Source: a virus
Virus record (IMG/VR): IMGVR_UViG_3300021962_009697
Coordinates: 1 to 64,000 of that record
Strand: one strand, 5' to 3'
DNA length: 64,000 bases
Numbering within the stretch: the first letter of the stretch is position 1; each line of letters begins with the position of its first letter. This document shows, piece by piece, positions 47,919-56,382 of the stretch. The translations under genes and the position numbers were made by a program. Under the pieces are notes generated by a model. It was not told where the DNA came from, ran no database searches, and worked only from the letters and a program-made list of their open reading frames with translations.

Positions 47919-49775
47919 TTAAAAGTTATATTTTGCCGCAACATAAAAGGTCCTGCCTAATTGAGCATAACCCGATGGTTGCTCATATTTTTTATCAGTA
48001 ATGTTATTTATTTTAAAACTTACTGTTAATTTTTCGTTAAACCACGATTCTTCAATGAAGAAATTATAAGTTGCTACACTATCGGCTTGAAAACGTGCAA
48101 ATGTTGTACCATTTAGGTCATACATTTGTCCCATATAATTTGCTGACAGTCCAACTTTGAGATTGGGTTTTGCATGCCAAACAGCATGTGCATTACTAGA
48201 CCACTGTGGGCGTCTTAGCTTTTGCATACCTAAACTATCAATGCTGTTATTATATGTTGTATTGGTCTTTATCTCAAATTGATTAAAGCGTTTTTTAAGT
48301 GCAACCTCAACACCTTGGCTGCTCGATACACCTGAGTCATTTTGATATGTAGCAGTAAATGTGCTTGAGTCATACACATATGCAACGGCATCTTTGGTCT
48401 TAATATAAAAGAATGTAATATCAAACCAATCTTGTTTGTAACCAACTTCGTATGAAACGCTGCGCTCTGGATTAAGATTCGGGTTACCACTAAAACCAAA
48501 ATTATCTACACCGTATAGTTCATAAAATGTGGGCAAGCGAAAACCATTTGCTACTGATGCTTTAAAGCCATGATAGTAGCCACCAATTCGGCCAGTTAAA
48601 TAACGATTATATTTTGTATTGGTATCGGCCCTGGCAGATATGTTTATTAACTGGTCTTTGTTAAACTTATATACGCTATTTGCAAATAGTGCATTATTTG
48701 TACGGCTTGAGTCTACAGTAGAAACATACCCACCACTGGTGGTATCAATTTTTCCTGCTGTGTTTGAAAATTCATAACCAGTTGTAGTTTCGAATTTGTT
48801 AGACATTGACCAAAGTTGTGTAACTAAAACAGTATTGTTTACGCTATTAAACTTATCAATGCTGCCTTGATTATTATATTTTCTATCATGCATGCTGCGA
48901 TTGTAAATTATTTTAGTACGATCATTGCTTGCACTTGCTTGAAAATTGCGCCAGCGCCAGTTGGCTGTATAGTTGTCAACATCTGCATTGCTGCTGTCTA
49001 AATTTGTAATGTTGTAATTTTGAATATAGCCTGTGTAATAAGTCCAATCATTGGAAAACGTTTTTTGCTGTAATGCAAAGTTGTTAAAAGAATATGGATC
49101 GCGCTCACTACCACTGGCATGTACGCTAATGTTATCAGACTTTTCGTGTTCACCTTCAAAGCTGACAATGGTGTCTTGCAAACGATGCCCTAATTTAACT
49201 TTCTTGTTAAATGTTTTGTTGCTGCCATAACTGGCCAAAACATAATTATTGGCAGTTACTGATGTGGTCATGTCAATAACACCGGCAACAGCATTTGCAC
49301 CATACAAACTGCCAGCAGGCCCTTTAATAACGCTCACACGATCAAGTCCAACTGATGAATGTTGGCTGATATCGTCGGCCCCGCTCACAGTACTTTCATC
49401 TCTAATAGAAATGCCATTTAGTGTTAGTAGTGTATGATTCGAGTCTGTTCCTCGCAAAAACAAACTGCTACTTTGCTTGGTAGTACCATTTTGCATGATG
49501 TTCATGCTAGTTGAATTAGACGTAGATTCTTGTATGGTTCGGAATGGATCTAAATAAACAGTATTCCAGGTATAGGTACTACTAGCTTGCTCTGTAGGTG
49601 TTCTTGCTAAAACAATAGTAACACGATATGGTTCTAAATCAACATTGGTTACATGTTGCCCGGCAACATAGACTGTTGTTAAAGATGACAGTTTGCCAAC
49701 TTTTTTTATTTCATCTGCATGTGTATAAGCAGACAAAAACAAAACAAACAAAATTACTGGAAGTTTTTTTATCAT
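47919..49775 (-). CDS. TonB-dependent outer-membrane receptor, BtuB-like
   Basis: 618 residues, the size of E. coli BtuB (614). Signal peptide KLPVILFVLFLSAYTHADE, plug domain with SLFLRGTDSNHTLLTLNGIS and KGPAGSLYGANAVAGVIDMTT, a 22-strand-like barrel and terminal strand TFYVAAKYNF ending in Phe. BtuB-type receptors import cobalamin, which would suit the two cobalamin-type radical SAM proteins; a siderophore ligand is possible. It could also alter receptor display. Confidence 0.88.
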   Translation of the reverse strand: MIKKLPVILFVLFLSAYTHADEIKKVGKLSSLTTVYVAGQHVTNVDLEPYRVTIVLARTPTEQASSTYTWNTVYLDPFRTIQESTSNSTSMNIMQNGTTKQSSSLFLRGTDSNHTLLTLNGISIRDESTVSGADDISQHSSVGLDRVSVIKGPAGSLYGANAVAGVIDMTTSVTANNYVLASYGSNKTFNKKVKLGHRLQDTIVSFEGEHEKSDNISVHASGSERDPYSFNNFALQQKTFSNDWTYYTGYIQNYNITNLDSSNADVDNYTANWRWRNFQASASNDRTKIIYNRSMHDRKYNNQGSIDKFNSVNNTVLVTQLWSMSNKFETTTGYEFSNTAGKIDTTSGGYVSTVDSSRTNNALFANSVYKFNKDQLINISARADTNTKYNRYLTGRIGGYYHGFKASVANGFRLPTFYELYGVDNFGFSGNPNLNPERSVSYEVGYKQDWFDITFFYIKTKDAVAYVYDSSTFTATYQNDSGVSSSQGVEVALKKRFNQFEIKTNTTYNNSIDSLGMQKLRRPQWSSNAHAVWHAKPNLKVGLSANYMGQMYDLNGTTFARFQADSVATYNFFIEESWFNEKLTVSFKINNITDKKYEQPSGYAQLGRTFYVAAKYNF

Positions 49776-49806
49776 TATAGTACTGTTTAAATAAATTTTA
49801 TTTCAA

Positions 49807-49884
49807 TGGCGCGACTGGAAGGATTCGAACCCTCGACCCTGGAGGTAGAAGCTCCATGCTCTAATCCAGCTGAGCTACAGCCGC
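49807..49884 (-). tRNA. tRNA-Arg (anticodon UCU)
   Basis: Acceptor GCGGCTG/CAGTCGC with one G-U pair, anticodon stem TGGAG/CTCCA closing loop CUUCUAC, T-arm GAGGG-TTCGAAT-CCTTC, discriminator G, CCA encoded. Confidence 0.95.
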
Positions 49885-49895
49885 AAACGATTATA

Positions 49896-50867
49896 CTATA
49901 AAAGATGCTTTAAGTCAACACGGTCAACTGCCTGTTGGAATGGATTTGATTCGAGCAACCGTAAGTTATGTTCAAAACGGGCACAACTGCTTTGTATAAA
50001 ATTGTTGACTTTCTCAAAATTACTCAGCAAATCAAGATTGCGTTCTATAGCATAGTAACAACGATCAAAAGGATCCGACATATTTTGGTAACTGTGATCT
50101 ACAACGTCGTCAAAAACGTCAAACCCCCACTCACGCATAATGTCAGCACAGCGCCAACCACCAACCCATAACGGCAGCGTGCCACTGTATATACTCATTA
50201 TGGTTTTTTCGGTTATTATAGTTTCCCTTTCAAAAAAAGCCGGCTCGGTGATGATGCTTACGCATGACGGTTCAAAAATTTCTTTTTGAAGAAATCGACG
50301 GTAATTTTCCGAGCTTTCAACGTTTTTCTGTTGTAGTCCCCGATCTAACAAATTTTCTTGTCCTAATAAAAAATGTTTTGTGCTGATGTTAACTGGTGTG
50401 TTTGTAATCAATGGCGCATACTTTTCTGACAATTGTGCTAATCTGCTAACAGAAACTGTGGGATTTTTCCAGCATAAGGTATAGGTGTAATTGGTCAGTT
50501 TAAAATGTTCAATTAATACCAGCAGGAACTCTCGATGTAGCCGCGGCTTATTAATCATGAAATTAAAACATCGACTGCGTTGTGACCAATCAGGTATGAT
50601 ACCTTCGCTAATAAATGTTTGTGTTTCTTTAGCTAAAAATTTTGGATAAAGCACTATATTATAGTTTTTTAGTTCATCATCGTGGCACAGGACATGATCT
50701 ATTAACAACACATGATTGTGTGGATCACAGGTGCTATTATCTAATAATGCTTTTACATGAAAACAGCGATCGTTTTCATTATAATGATGATCGTTTACAA
50801 ATATCACTTCGGGCTCGGTTAATACTTCGCCTGAGTAGGCATAACTAGGTCCGTGAATTTTTAACAT
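49896..50867 (-). CDS. Glycosyltransferase-like protein, EKxFK family, paralogue 4
   Basis: 323 residues. TEKTIMSIYSGTLPLWVGGW, then GFDVFDDVVDHSYQNMSDPFDR, aligns with the C-terminal block of paralogues 1-3. TEKTI..SGTLPLWVGG is the closest to a GT10 fucosyltransferase EK...G..P..G segment. It ends 12 bases before the tRNA-Arg and overlaps paralogue 5 by 7 bases. Confidence 0.6.
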   Translation of the reverse strand: MLKIHGPSYAYSGEVLTEPEVIFVNDHHYNENDRCFHVKALLDNSTCDPHNHVLLIDHVLCHDDELKNYNIVLYPKFLAKETQTFISEGIIPDWSQRSRCFNFMINKPRLHREFLLVLIEHFKLTNYTYTLCWKNPTVSVSRLAQLSEKYAPLITNTPVNISTKHFLLGQENLLDRGLQQKNVESSENYRRFLQKEIFEPSCVSIITEPAFFERETIITEKTIMSIYSGTLPLWVGGWRCADIMREWGFDVFDDVVDHSYQNMSDPFDRCYYAIERNLDLLSNFEKVNNFIQSSCARFEHNLRLLESNPFQQAVDRVDLKHLL

Positions 50868-51796
50868 ATTTGATCTAGGATGTGGTTAAATTTATTGGGC
50901 CATGCTTGCTCAAATTCGAGTAAAAGACTTCGATTATGTTCAGCAGCACATTTAAATCTGATGTAGTCATTGTCACTATATTCACAATTAACAAAGGATT
51001 TCAGTTGTTCAACTATTTGAAGTAATCTTTTACTATGATCTGCTATTTGGTCGTAGTTATGATCAACATAGTCATCTAGTACGTCAAATCCATAACTTTT
51101 TAAATATTTAACTGATTGGGGACTACAGTAGAGCAGCCAGGGACGCGGCATTTGTAGTGCTCTAAATATTTTTTCACTAAAAGTAATATGACTGTCACTA
51201 GCGTAAGTTTCTAATACCACACTTACTTTTGAGTCAATTATGCAAGATTCTAAGCCTTTATAATTTTCAATATTACTGTAGGGAATTTTTGATCTCATTG
51301 TCTGGTGCTCGTAATTGTATTCTTCTAAACCAGATTCAATATACTGCCAATCATAATTGTTTTGCCTCAACAGTATTGTATCTGGATCTGTTATTCCAAG
51401 GCGCTGACAATTAAAACTTACTAAGCCGTGCTCTAACAAATTATTTCTAACTAACTCGTAAAACATTTGTGAACGATTGCCATCGGCACGATTCATAAAA
51501 CAATTATAAGCATAGCTAGGAATTTTTTCAACATACACTGGATTATAATGATTGATGTGCCAGTATTCGGGCACAACTGATAACAATTTTCCTTTGATTG
51601 GTTTTAGTGGTATGTTGTCAGTTATGACTATATCATTTGTCCATGCCGCAGGATCATGCATAAACACGCTATCGATTAGGCACCACGATACATCTGTACG
51701 ATCTTTAAGAACTTGGTTAAGACATTGATTAATTGCATTTTCTCTATCTTGAAAACACCATGACTGCTCGTGTATAATCTGTTTTGGGTTAAACAT
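50861..51796 (-). CDS. Glycosyltransferase-like protein, EKxFK family, paralogue 5
   Basis: 311 residues. SEKIFRALQMPRPWLLYC, GFDVLDDYVDHNYDQIADHSKR and, earlier, DSVFMHDPAAWTND, the last comparable with MHDQEP in paralogue 3. No membrane segment. With paralogue 4 it forms a two-gene operon set apart from the 1-17 kb cluster, so two glycan modules may exist. Confidence 0.6.
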   Translation of the reverse strand: MFNPKQIIHEQSWCFQDRENAINQCLNQVLKDRTDVSWCLIDSVFMHDPAAWTNDIVITDNIPLKPIKGKLLSVVPEYWHINHYNPVYVEKIPSYAYNCFMNRADGNRSQMFYELVRNNLLEHGLVSFNCQRLGITDPDTILLRQNNYDWQYIESGLEEYNYEHQTMRSKIPYSNIENYKGLESCIIDSKVSVVLETYASDSHITFSEKIFRALQMPRPWLLYCSPQSVKYLKSYGFDVLDDYVDHNYDQIADHSKRLLQIVEQLKSFVNCEYSDNDYIRFKCAAEHNRSLLLEFEQAWPNKFNHILDQIC

Positions 51797-51848
51797 TGGA
51801 AATTGTTAATAGTTTTTTCTAGTTGAATGCTGCCAAATAAGTACTTAT

Positions 51849-52544
51849 ATGGAATACTGGAACAATCCTATAAAAAAATATAAGTGGCCTTGCGCCGAAG
51901 ATCCTGTTGTTGAAAGTTTTCATAATGGGCAACATTGTTTGTTTTATAACCCTGCAATTCCAATAGCAGAAATAAAATATAATACACCATTGATACAATA
52001 TATTAAATGGGCCAACGATGCTGTACACAATATTGGGATTGATAACACCTCAGATCAAACTCAACTTAGCAAGATTTTAAAAATAAATCTTTTAGTTGAA
52101 CATATACAAGCTCATGGTATAGTTAAACCAATATTAGTGTACTACACCGGATCTAAATTTGTAACATTGACCGGTGATGGTAAACTCCGAGCACTCGAAT
52201 GTTTGCCAAACTTAACTACCACTGTCCCGGTGTTTATAACTACTGCAACTTGTTATAAAGATCGACTAGAAGAGTCTACAGGCATGATGCCTATTAGAAC
52301 ATTTAATGAATTTGCCGGTGTATTTGACGCAAAAATTGGCCAACAATTTTTATTTACGCTAACCGATTCTAATGCCCCATATGGAATGTATTGGTATGAA
52401 TATGCCAGCCCGCTAACCGCTAATGTAACGCCCGATGTTGATGATTCAATCAAGATGCTTAAATCTTATTTTAGCAAACACCTTAACACTCAACTATCCG
52501 TTGATTGGTTTACCACTCCGATTGATTGGTCTCAATATCAATAA
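51849..52544 (+). CDS. ParB/sulfiredoxin-fold-like protein
   Basis: 231 residues. AHGIVKPILVYYTGSKFVTL followed by TGDGKLRALECL and VPVFIT matches the ParB N-terminal pattern (I.kPI.v...g....l.GegRLrA). No helix-turn-helix follows, so partition function is not implied; the same fold occurs in phage nucleases and kinases. Isolated plus-strand gene, convergent with the small genes on its right. Confidence 0.6.
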   Translation: MEYWNNPIKKYKWPCAEDPVVESFHNGQHCLFYNPAIPIAEIKYNTPLIQYIKWANDAVHNIGIDNTSDQTQLSKILKINLLVEHIQAHGIVKPILVYYTGSKFVTLTGDGKLRALECLPNLTTTVPVFITTATCYKDRLEESTGMMPIRTFNEFAGVFDAKIGQQFLFTLTDSNAPYGMYWYEYASPLTANVTPDVDDSIKMLKSYFSKHLNTQLSVDWFTTPIDWSQYQ

Positions 52545-52912
52545 CTTTCTAAAAATTTTTCTATATCACCATACAGTTGCGCTGCCACTGCTTCTCGACT
52601 CCCAAACATGTAGACTTTAACTGGCACATGTTTTACTACTTCTATGTAGTAAGGCATTTGTAGTTTGCGATCAAGTGTTAAAATAATGCGTGTAAGAATA
52701 ACTCGTTTATTAGTAATGGGTTTGACTTCTATTCCATAGTGCGCTAAATTTAGCACACGACTTAATACATAAAAGCCATGGTCAGTTAATCGCATGCCGC
52801 CGTTTTTGCGTATGTTTATCCACCAGGTTTTTAGGGCCAAATCAACAGACTCTTTAAACTCTTCCGGCAGCTCTTCAACCAGCCGTTCAGTAAGTTTCAG
52901 TTTGTCGCGCAC
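52538..52912 (-). CDS. Unknown 124-residue phage-like protein
   Basis: ALKTWWINIRKNGGMRLTDHG and LDRKLQMPYYIEVVKHVPVK are features I associate with small conserved proteins in T4-like phages; no function known to me. Predicted cytoplasmic, helical N-terminus and a beta-rich C-terminal half. It overlaps the upstream stop by one base and the convergent ParB-like gene by 7. Confidence 0.65.
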   Translation of the reverse strand: MRDKLKLTERLVEELPEEFKESVDLALKTWWINIRKNGGMRLTDHGFYVLSRVLNLAHYGIEVKPITNKRVILTRIILTLDRKLQMPYYIEVVKHVPVKVYMFGSREAVAAQLYGDIEKFLESY

Positions 52913-53208
52913 TAGTTTTGGGGCGTGACTGTTTCGCCTTGTGTTAATAGTACCACACTAAACTTGTCAGTTTTAAACTGTGCGTTTAGTTTCTTGGCAA
53001 GATTGTGTGCATGGCCAGGATTAGAAAAGCTGACCTTTTTATACTTGGGCCCAGGCTGTTGAACCAGCATGTTGCTGGTTTTGAGATTGATTGGTGTATT
53101 GTCAAAAAATACTGCCCAAACGCCTGCTGACGACAGCACCTGCTCAGTCTTGTAAGTGGTCTTATTTGTCAGTTCAAGTAGAACCTTAGGTTTGGGTCTT
53201 GACATCAT
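52912..53208 (-). CDS. Unknown 98-residue protein
   Basis: Basic protein (PKPKVLLELTNKTTYKTEQV) with a Phe-rich strand and a C-terminal VVLLTQGETVTPQN. There is an SD (GGAG) before the ATG and a GATAAATA element 14 bases upstream. No family recognised; neighbours suggest a phage replication/host-takeover region. Confidence 0.6.
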   Translation of the reverse strand: MMSRPKPKVLLELTNKTTYKTEQVLSSAGVWAVFFDNTPINLKTSNMLVQQPGPKYKKVSFSNPGHAHNLAKKLNAQFKTDKFSVVLLTQGETVTPQN

Positions 53209-53222
53209 TAAACTCCAACATT

Positions 53223-53230
53223 TATTTATC
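53223..53230 (-). promoter_or_regulatory. NATAAATA late-type element
   Basis: GATAAATA on the minus strand, 14 bases before the ATG at 53208 with an SD between, the one member of the set with a normal leader. Confidence 0.45.
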
Positions 53231-53247
53231 AGAAATGTATGTAGTTT

Positions 53248-53457
53248 TTAAAATGATCCGCCTTCAACTTCAACTGTTATCGTATCATTTTGTTGTGCGG
53301 CCACTGCTACTTCACGTAAATTGTTTAATGTTAACAATAACTTAGTGATGTCAGCATGCAGGTCTTTGGCGTCCTTCATTGGCATGGTAAAGTCTTTGGC
53401 AGCCCGCGCTTCGAAGCCTTGCACCCGCTCGATAAACTTTTGTATGTGTATGCTCAT
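53248..53457 (-). CDS. Unknown 69-residue helical protein
   Basis: IHIQKFIERVQGFEARAAKD and LHADITKLLLTLNNLREVAV are two long helices; the C-terminus is acidic (TITVEVEGGSF). ATGA overlap with the MazG-type gene upstream shows co-translation. Confidence 0.62.
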   Translation of the reverse strand: MSIHIQKFIERVQGFEARAAKDFTMPMKDAKDLHADITKLLLTLNNLREVAVAAQQNDTITVEVEGGSF

Positions 53458-53819
53458 TTTTTAACAAAGGATGTTAGATCAGGAGGTGTCCATCCCAATG
53501 GTTTAAGAACCTTCCCATCATCACGCTTCCGTACCTTTCCAGTTTGCTTGTCAATTTTGGCAAAGTTAGAACGCATAACTTCCTTCCAAGCACCTTCGGC
53601 ATCGCTGCCCATTGAGTGAATAGCACCAATGGTAACAACTAAGATATCAATTAGCGCATCCAACTGCTCAACACGATCATTGGTATCAACGGCTTGTTGT
53701 AGTTCACCAACTTCTTCGGCAATAAGTTTTAGGTACAAATCAAATTGATCTTGATTGCTACGATCTACTGATTGATCGCAGGCTTGCATAAATTTCTCTT
53801 GATCACGAAATGGATTCAT
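53454..53819 (-). CDS. MazG-type nucleotide pyrophosphohydrolase
   Basis: 121 residues. LIAEEVGELQQAVD is the EExxE metal motif and LDALIDILVVTIGA the ExxD-type second half (here D-x3-D), as in all-alpha NTP-PPases. These hydrolyse dNTPs or alarmones; phage versions are thought to adjust nucleotide pools or (p)ppGpp. The SEGAWKEVMRSNFAK-like tail matches phage members. ATGA overlaps at both ends. Confidence 0.85.
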   Translation of the reverse strand: MNPFRDQEKFMQACDQSVDRSNQDQFDLYLKLIAEEVGELQQAVDTNDRVEQLDALIDILVVTIGAIHSMGSDAEGAWKEVMRSNFAKIDKQTGKVRKRDDGKVLKPLGWTPPDLTSFVKK

Positions 53820-54253
53820 ACTGTTACTTCTTCTTTTGTGTGGAATGGGCCTTGGTAGGGATAGCGTTGTAGTGCAATCAGTTTAGGATCTTGTATTACC
53901 CGCCACTTTCGCCCACGTTTGATTGAATACCACCCAGCAGCAAACCAGGACTTGCTTTTTTTAGTTTTGGTGTATAAGGGCAAGCGATGCACCACATCCC
54001 AAACTGGATTGTAACAGCGGCCTGCTGCGGAAAATCCATGCACCGTGCCAACTTCGGGCTTGACACGTGGAGGATTTTTTTCAAACGTAATATTTGATTC
54101 TCGTGCTGCAAGTTTAATAGTTTTAAACTGCTTGACTTGATCATGAATACGAACTTGATAACCACCGTTTAGTGCTTCAATGTTGCCAACTTTTTGATCT
54201 TCTTCTTGTAATATCCAGTATTGTTTATCAGCTACTACTTTAGCTACTAACAT
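53816..54253 (-). CDS. Unknown 145-residue protein
   Basis: Beta-rich N-terminus (KVVADKQYWILQEEDQKVGN), a basic middle (KTKKSKSWFAAGWYSIKRGR) and an aromatic end. The basic Trp-rich centre could bind nucleic acid. It overlaps the exonuclease gene by 14 bases and the MazG gene by 4. Not recognised. Confidence 0.62.
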   Translation of the reverse strand: MLVAKVVADKQYWILQEEDQKVGNIEALNGGYQVRIHDQVKQFKTIKLAARESNITFEKNPPRVKPEVGTVHGFSAAGRCYNPVWDVVHRLPLYTKTKKSKSWFAAGWYSIKRGRKWRVIQDPKLIALQRYPYQGPFHTKEEVTV

Positions 54254-55247
54254 CTAATACTCCTTTGTAAGTTTCGTTTAACCAACGACCAAAACTTTCC
54301 GCGTTGTCGCCGCATCTGTTAAGATCGTATTTGCCACAGAACTGCATAAATCTCACACCCACTTGACCAATGTCCTTTCGCGACACCTGTTCAATGATAG
54401 CCAAGTCCACCGCATCTTTGACTGCCTGCGGTTGACAAGTAAGATCAATCAACTCACGATTGCGCTCATAATCGTCTAGCACACGATGTTCTTCACCATT
54501 GTGATCAGTCCATCGTTGTAGCATCATATTGTTCCAGTTATAGCCACGAGCTTTACGGTCCTCAAATGCTTCTTGTAATCCCACTTTGTTTTTGGTGCCC
54601 TTGGTGCGAACACCGGGATAAGCGGAAAAAATGTTATCGCTAGTATCACCGCGCATGCATTTTTCAAACAGGAGCCACGCAGGATCGGGAATTTTTTTAG
54701 GTTCCTTAGTTTTCTTATCAATCACAGGATTGCCTTTAGCATCAAAAATGCCTTCTGTGGTAATAAGTTCATCGGTAATACCATTATACTGCTTTACATT
54801 GGGCGCAACCAACTGAACAAAGTCAGTGTCGCTGCTGATAATAATGTGCTCGTCTTGGGGGTGTAAATCAATCCAACGTGCAATGATGTCATCGCCCTCG
54901 GCTGTGGGGCAACGAAGCACACTACAGTTGGTTCGTTCTGACAAGTATTTAGTCAAATTATCATACGTTTCCCAGAACATTTTGTCTTCTTCTGCTTCTG
55001 CTTCAGTAAGAGCGGCGCGAGCTACAGCACGGTTGGCTTTGTAGGGTTTGTAATAGTCCTTGCGCCAACTACGCCCTTCTAGAGCAAAAACCACGTGATC
55101 TGCTTCAAAACGGCGCACAACTTTATTGGCGCTCATTAGTGTAGTGTGTAATGCTACACCAACTTTCTCCCAAGGATCTGAAGCGCGAAAAGCCGTGTGC
55201 CGAGCACGGAAGAACATGTTGGCAGTATCAATTAGAACGTATTTCAT
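54240..55247 (-). CDS. 5'-3' exonuclease / FEN-type nuclease (T4 RNase H-like)
   Basis: 335 residues. YVLIDTANMFFRARH gives the first metal Asp, CPTAEGDDIIARW the second set, HIIISSDTDFVQLV the third, and RGDTSDNIFSAYPGVRTKG the H3TH and last Asp set. It removes RNA primers and 5' flaps in phage replication, as in T4. Start at 55247 follows a perfect TATAAT by 6 bases, so the mRNA is probably leaderless. Confidence 0.92.
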   Translation of the reverse strand: MKYVLIDTANMFFRARHTAFRASDPWEKVGVALHTTLMSANKVVRRFEADHVVFALEGRSWRKDYYKPYKANRAVARAALTEAEAEEDKMFWETYDNLTKYLSERTNCSVLRCPTAEGDDIIARWIDLHPQDEHIIISSDTDFVQLVAPNVKQYNGITDELITTEGIFDAKGNPVIDKKTKEPKKIPDPAWLLFEKCMRGDTSDNIFSAYPGVRTKGTKNKVGLQEAFEDRKARGYNWNNMMLQRWTDHNGEEHRVLDDYERNRELIDLTCQPQAVKDAVDLAIIEQVSRKDIGQVGVRFMQFCGKYDLNRCGDNAESFGRWLNETYKGVLDVSS

Positions 55248-55253
55248 AGTCTA

Positions 55254-55282
55254 ATTATAGCAGAAATACCAATATAAGTCAA
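55254..55282 (-). promoter_or_regulatory. Sigma70-type promoter of the exonuclease operon
   Basis: -35 TTGACT at 55277-55282, 17-base spacer, -10 TATAAT at 55254-55259. The ATG at 55247 is 6 bases after the -10, where transcription should start. Confidence 0.78.
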
Positions 55283-55989
55283 TTGATGATTTGATTAGCA
55301 ATAATGTATTTTAACATGTGGCGATTCCAAAATGCATGCCCGTCCTTACCAAAATGCCACGATTCGGGCAAGACTGTTTGGATACCCGCGGCCCGTATCC
55401 GAGCGTTGTATGTGCCTTCGGACTCATAAGGATCCATATAACTGACTCCCCAATCCTTCCGATCACCAGCGGCTATACTGCTAAAGTCATTGTTGCCATT
55501 GAAGAAAATGTGCTTGATTCCTTGCTCTTTTAATTCGGTGTGCAACTGCCAAATTTCTTCATGTGCCGCTTGTGTTTTTGCCCGCCAATCAGAGTCGACC
55601 ACAAACTCTTTGTAGCGTTGTTGAGCCGACTCGGGCACATCATCAGTGCCGCTGGCGCCCACTTGATGGTAAACACCATCAATCAACCACTCTTCGCGTT
55701 CCCAAGTTGACCACTGAATAACTACCAGCAGTTCGCTGAAGTTTTTTATCTTTTTCAAAAACTCTCGTGTGGTGCGCATAATGCGAGCGTTGCTGCTGCC
55801 ACTTTCAGCACCACAGTGAAAACTGGCCCGCATTGCTTCGCTTAGCCGCCGCCCCCAACTTACTGCTAGATTTTCTGGATGCGGATAACGCCCTTGGTAA
55901 AATAGCGCAGGATCATCCATTGCAAACGCATGTGGATTGACTGCTTCAGCAGCCGCGGTATGGCTATCCCCGTTTACATACAGTATCAT
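55279..55989 (-). CDS. SGNH-like hydrolase family protein
   Basis: 236 residues. ILYVNGDSHTAAAEAVN is block I (GDS), the middle has SSNARIM, and the end SWHFGKDGHAFWNRHML carries the Asp-His pair (DGH). All three catalytic blocks seem present. No signal peptide. Related in layout to the proteins at 5279 and 37589 but not closely. Substrate unknown; carbohydrate ester is the usual guess. Confidence 0.7.
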   Translation of the reverse strand: MILYVNGDSHTAAAEAVNPHAFAMDDPALFYQGRYPHPENLAVSWGRRLSEAMRASFHCGAESGSSNARIMRTTREFLKKIKNFSELLVVIQWSTWEREEWLIDGVYHQVGASGTDDVPESAQQRYKEFVVDSDWRAKTQAAHEEIWQLHTELKEQGIKHIFFNGNNDFSSIAAGDRKDWGVSYMDPYESEGTYNARIRAAGIQTVLPESWHFGKDGHAFWNRHMLKYIIANQIIN

Positions 55990-56372
55990 TAGGAAACTTC
56001 CGTCCTACCATCGCCAATGTCGCGACTCTTAACTACACGATTGGGATTGTTAGCCATTTCCTGTTCCCATGTTTCCATAACCACATGGCGGCAAACATTT
56101 TGGAACCAACGATCCACAATGTCTGAATCCTTATCATCGGGACGCCCTTGGTATCCTGCTCGTACCAAATTGGCAACAAACTTGTCATTCCAATCTAACT
56201 CAAATGAACCTTGGTGTAGGTTTTCAGGATCAATGTCCATACTTAAAATAGCTACCCATGGCTCGCCACGCTCGGTAGCCAACTCTTTTTCGCTTTTTTG
56301 TGGTGCCTTAGGCTTTTCAACCTTAGGCTCTTTAATTTCAGGCTTCTTTTTAAATCGATCAAAAAATCCCAT
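55989..56372 (-). CDS. Unknown 127-residue protein with basic N-terminus
   Basis: The ATG at 56372 (MGFFDRFKKKPEIKEP) has AAAGGAAAAC before it and is preferred to 56390. The first 30 residues are Lys/Pro/Glu-rich; the rest is compact (AILSMDIDPENLHQGSFELD and VNRWFQNVC-like segments). Phages often carry such 'FFDRFKKK'-starting proteins of unknown role. One-base overlap with the SGNH-like gene. Confidence 0.65.
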   Translation of the reverse strand: MGFFDRFKKKPEIKEPKVEKPKAPQKSEKELATERGEPWVAILSMDIDPENLHQGSFELDWNDKFVANLVRAGYQGRPDDKDSDIVDRWFQNVCRHVVMETWEQEMANNPNRVVKSRDIGDGRTEVS

Positions 56373-56382
56373 TTGTTTTCCT

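Noticed and set aside
49776-49790. TATAATG directly at the BtuB-like start as its promoter
   Set aside because: The start codon lies inside the TATAAT, so transcription from it would begin after the AUG.
51849-52544. Plasmid or chromosome partition gene parB
   Set aside because: Only the ParB-like N-terminal pattern is seen; there is no helix-turn-helix, no parA and no parS-like repeats.
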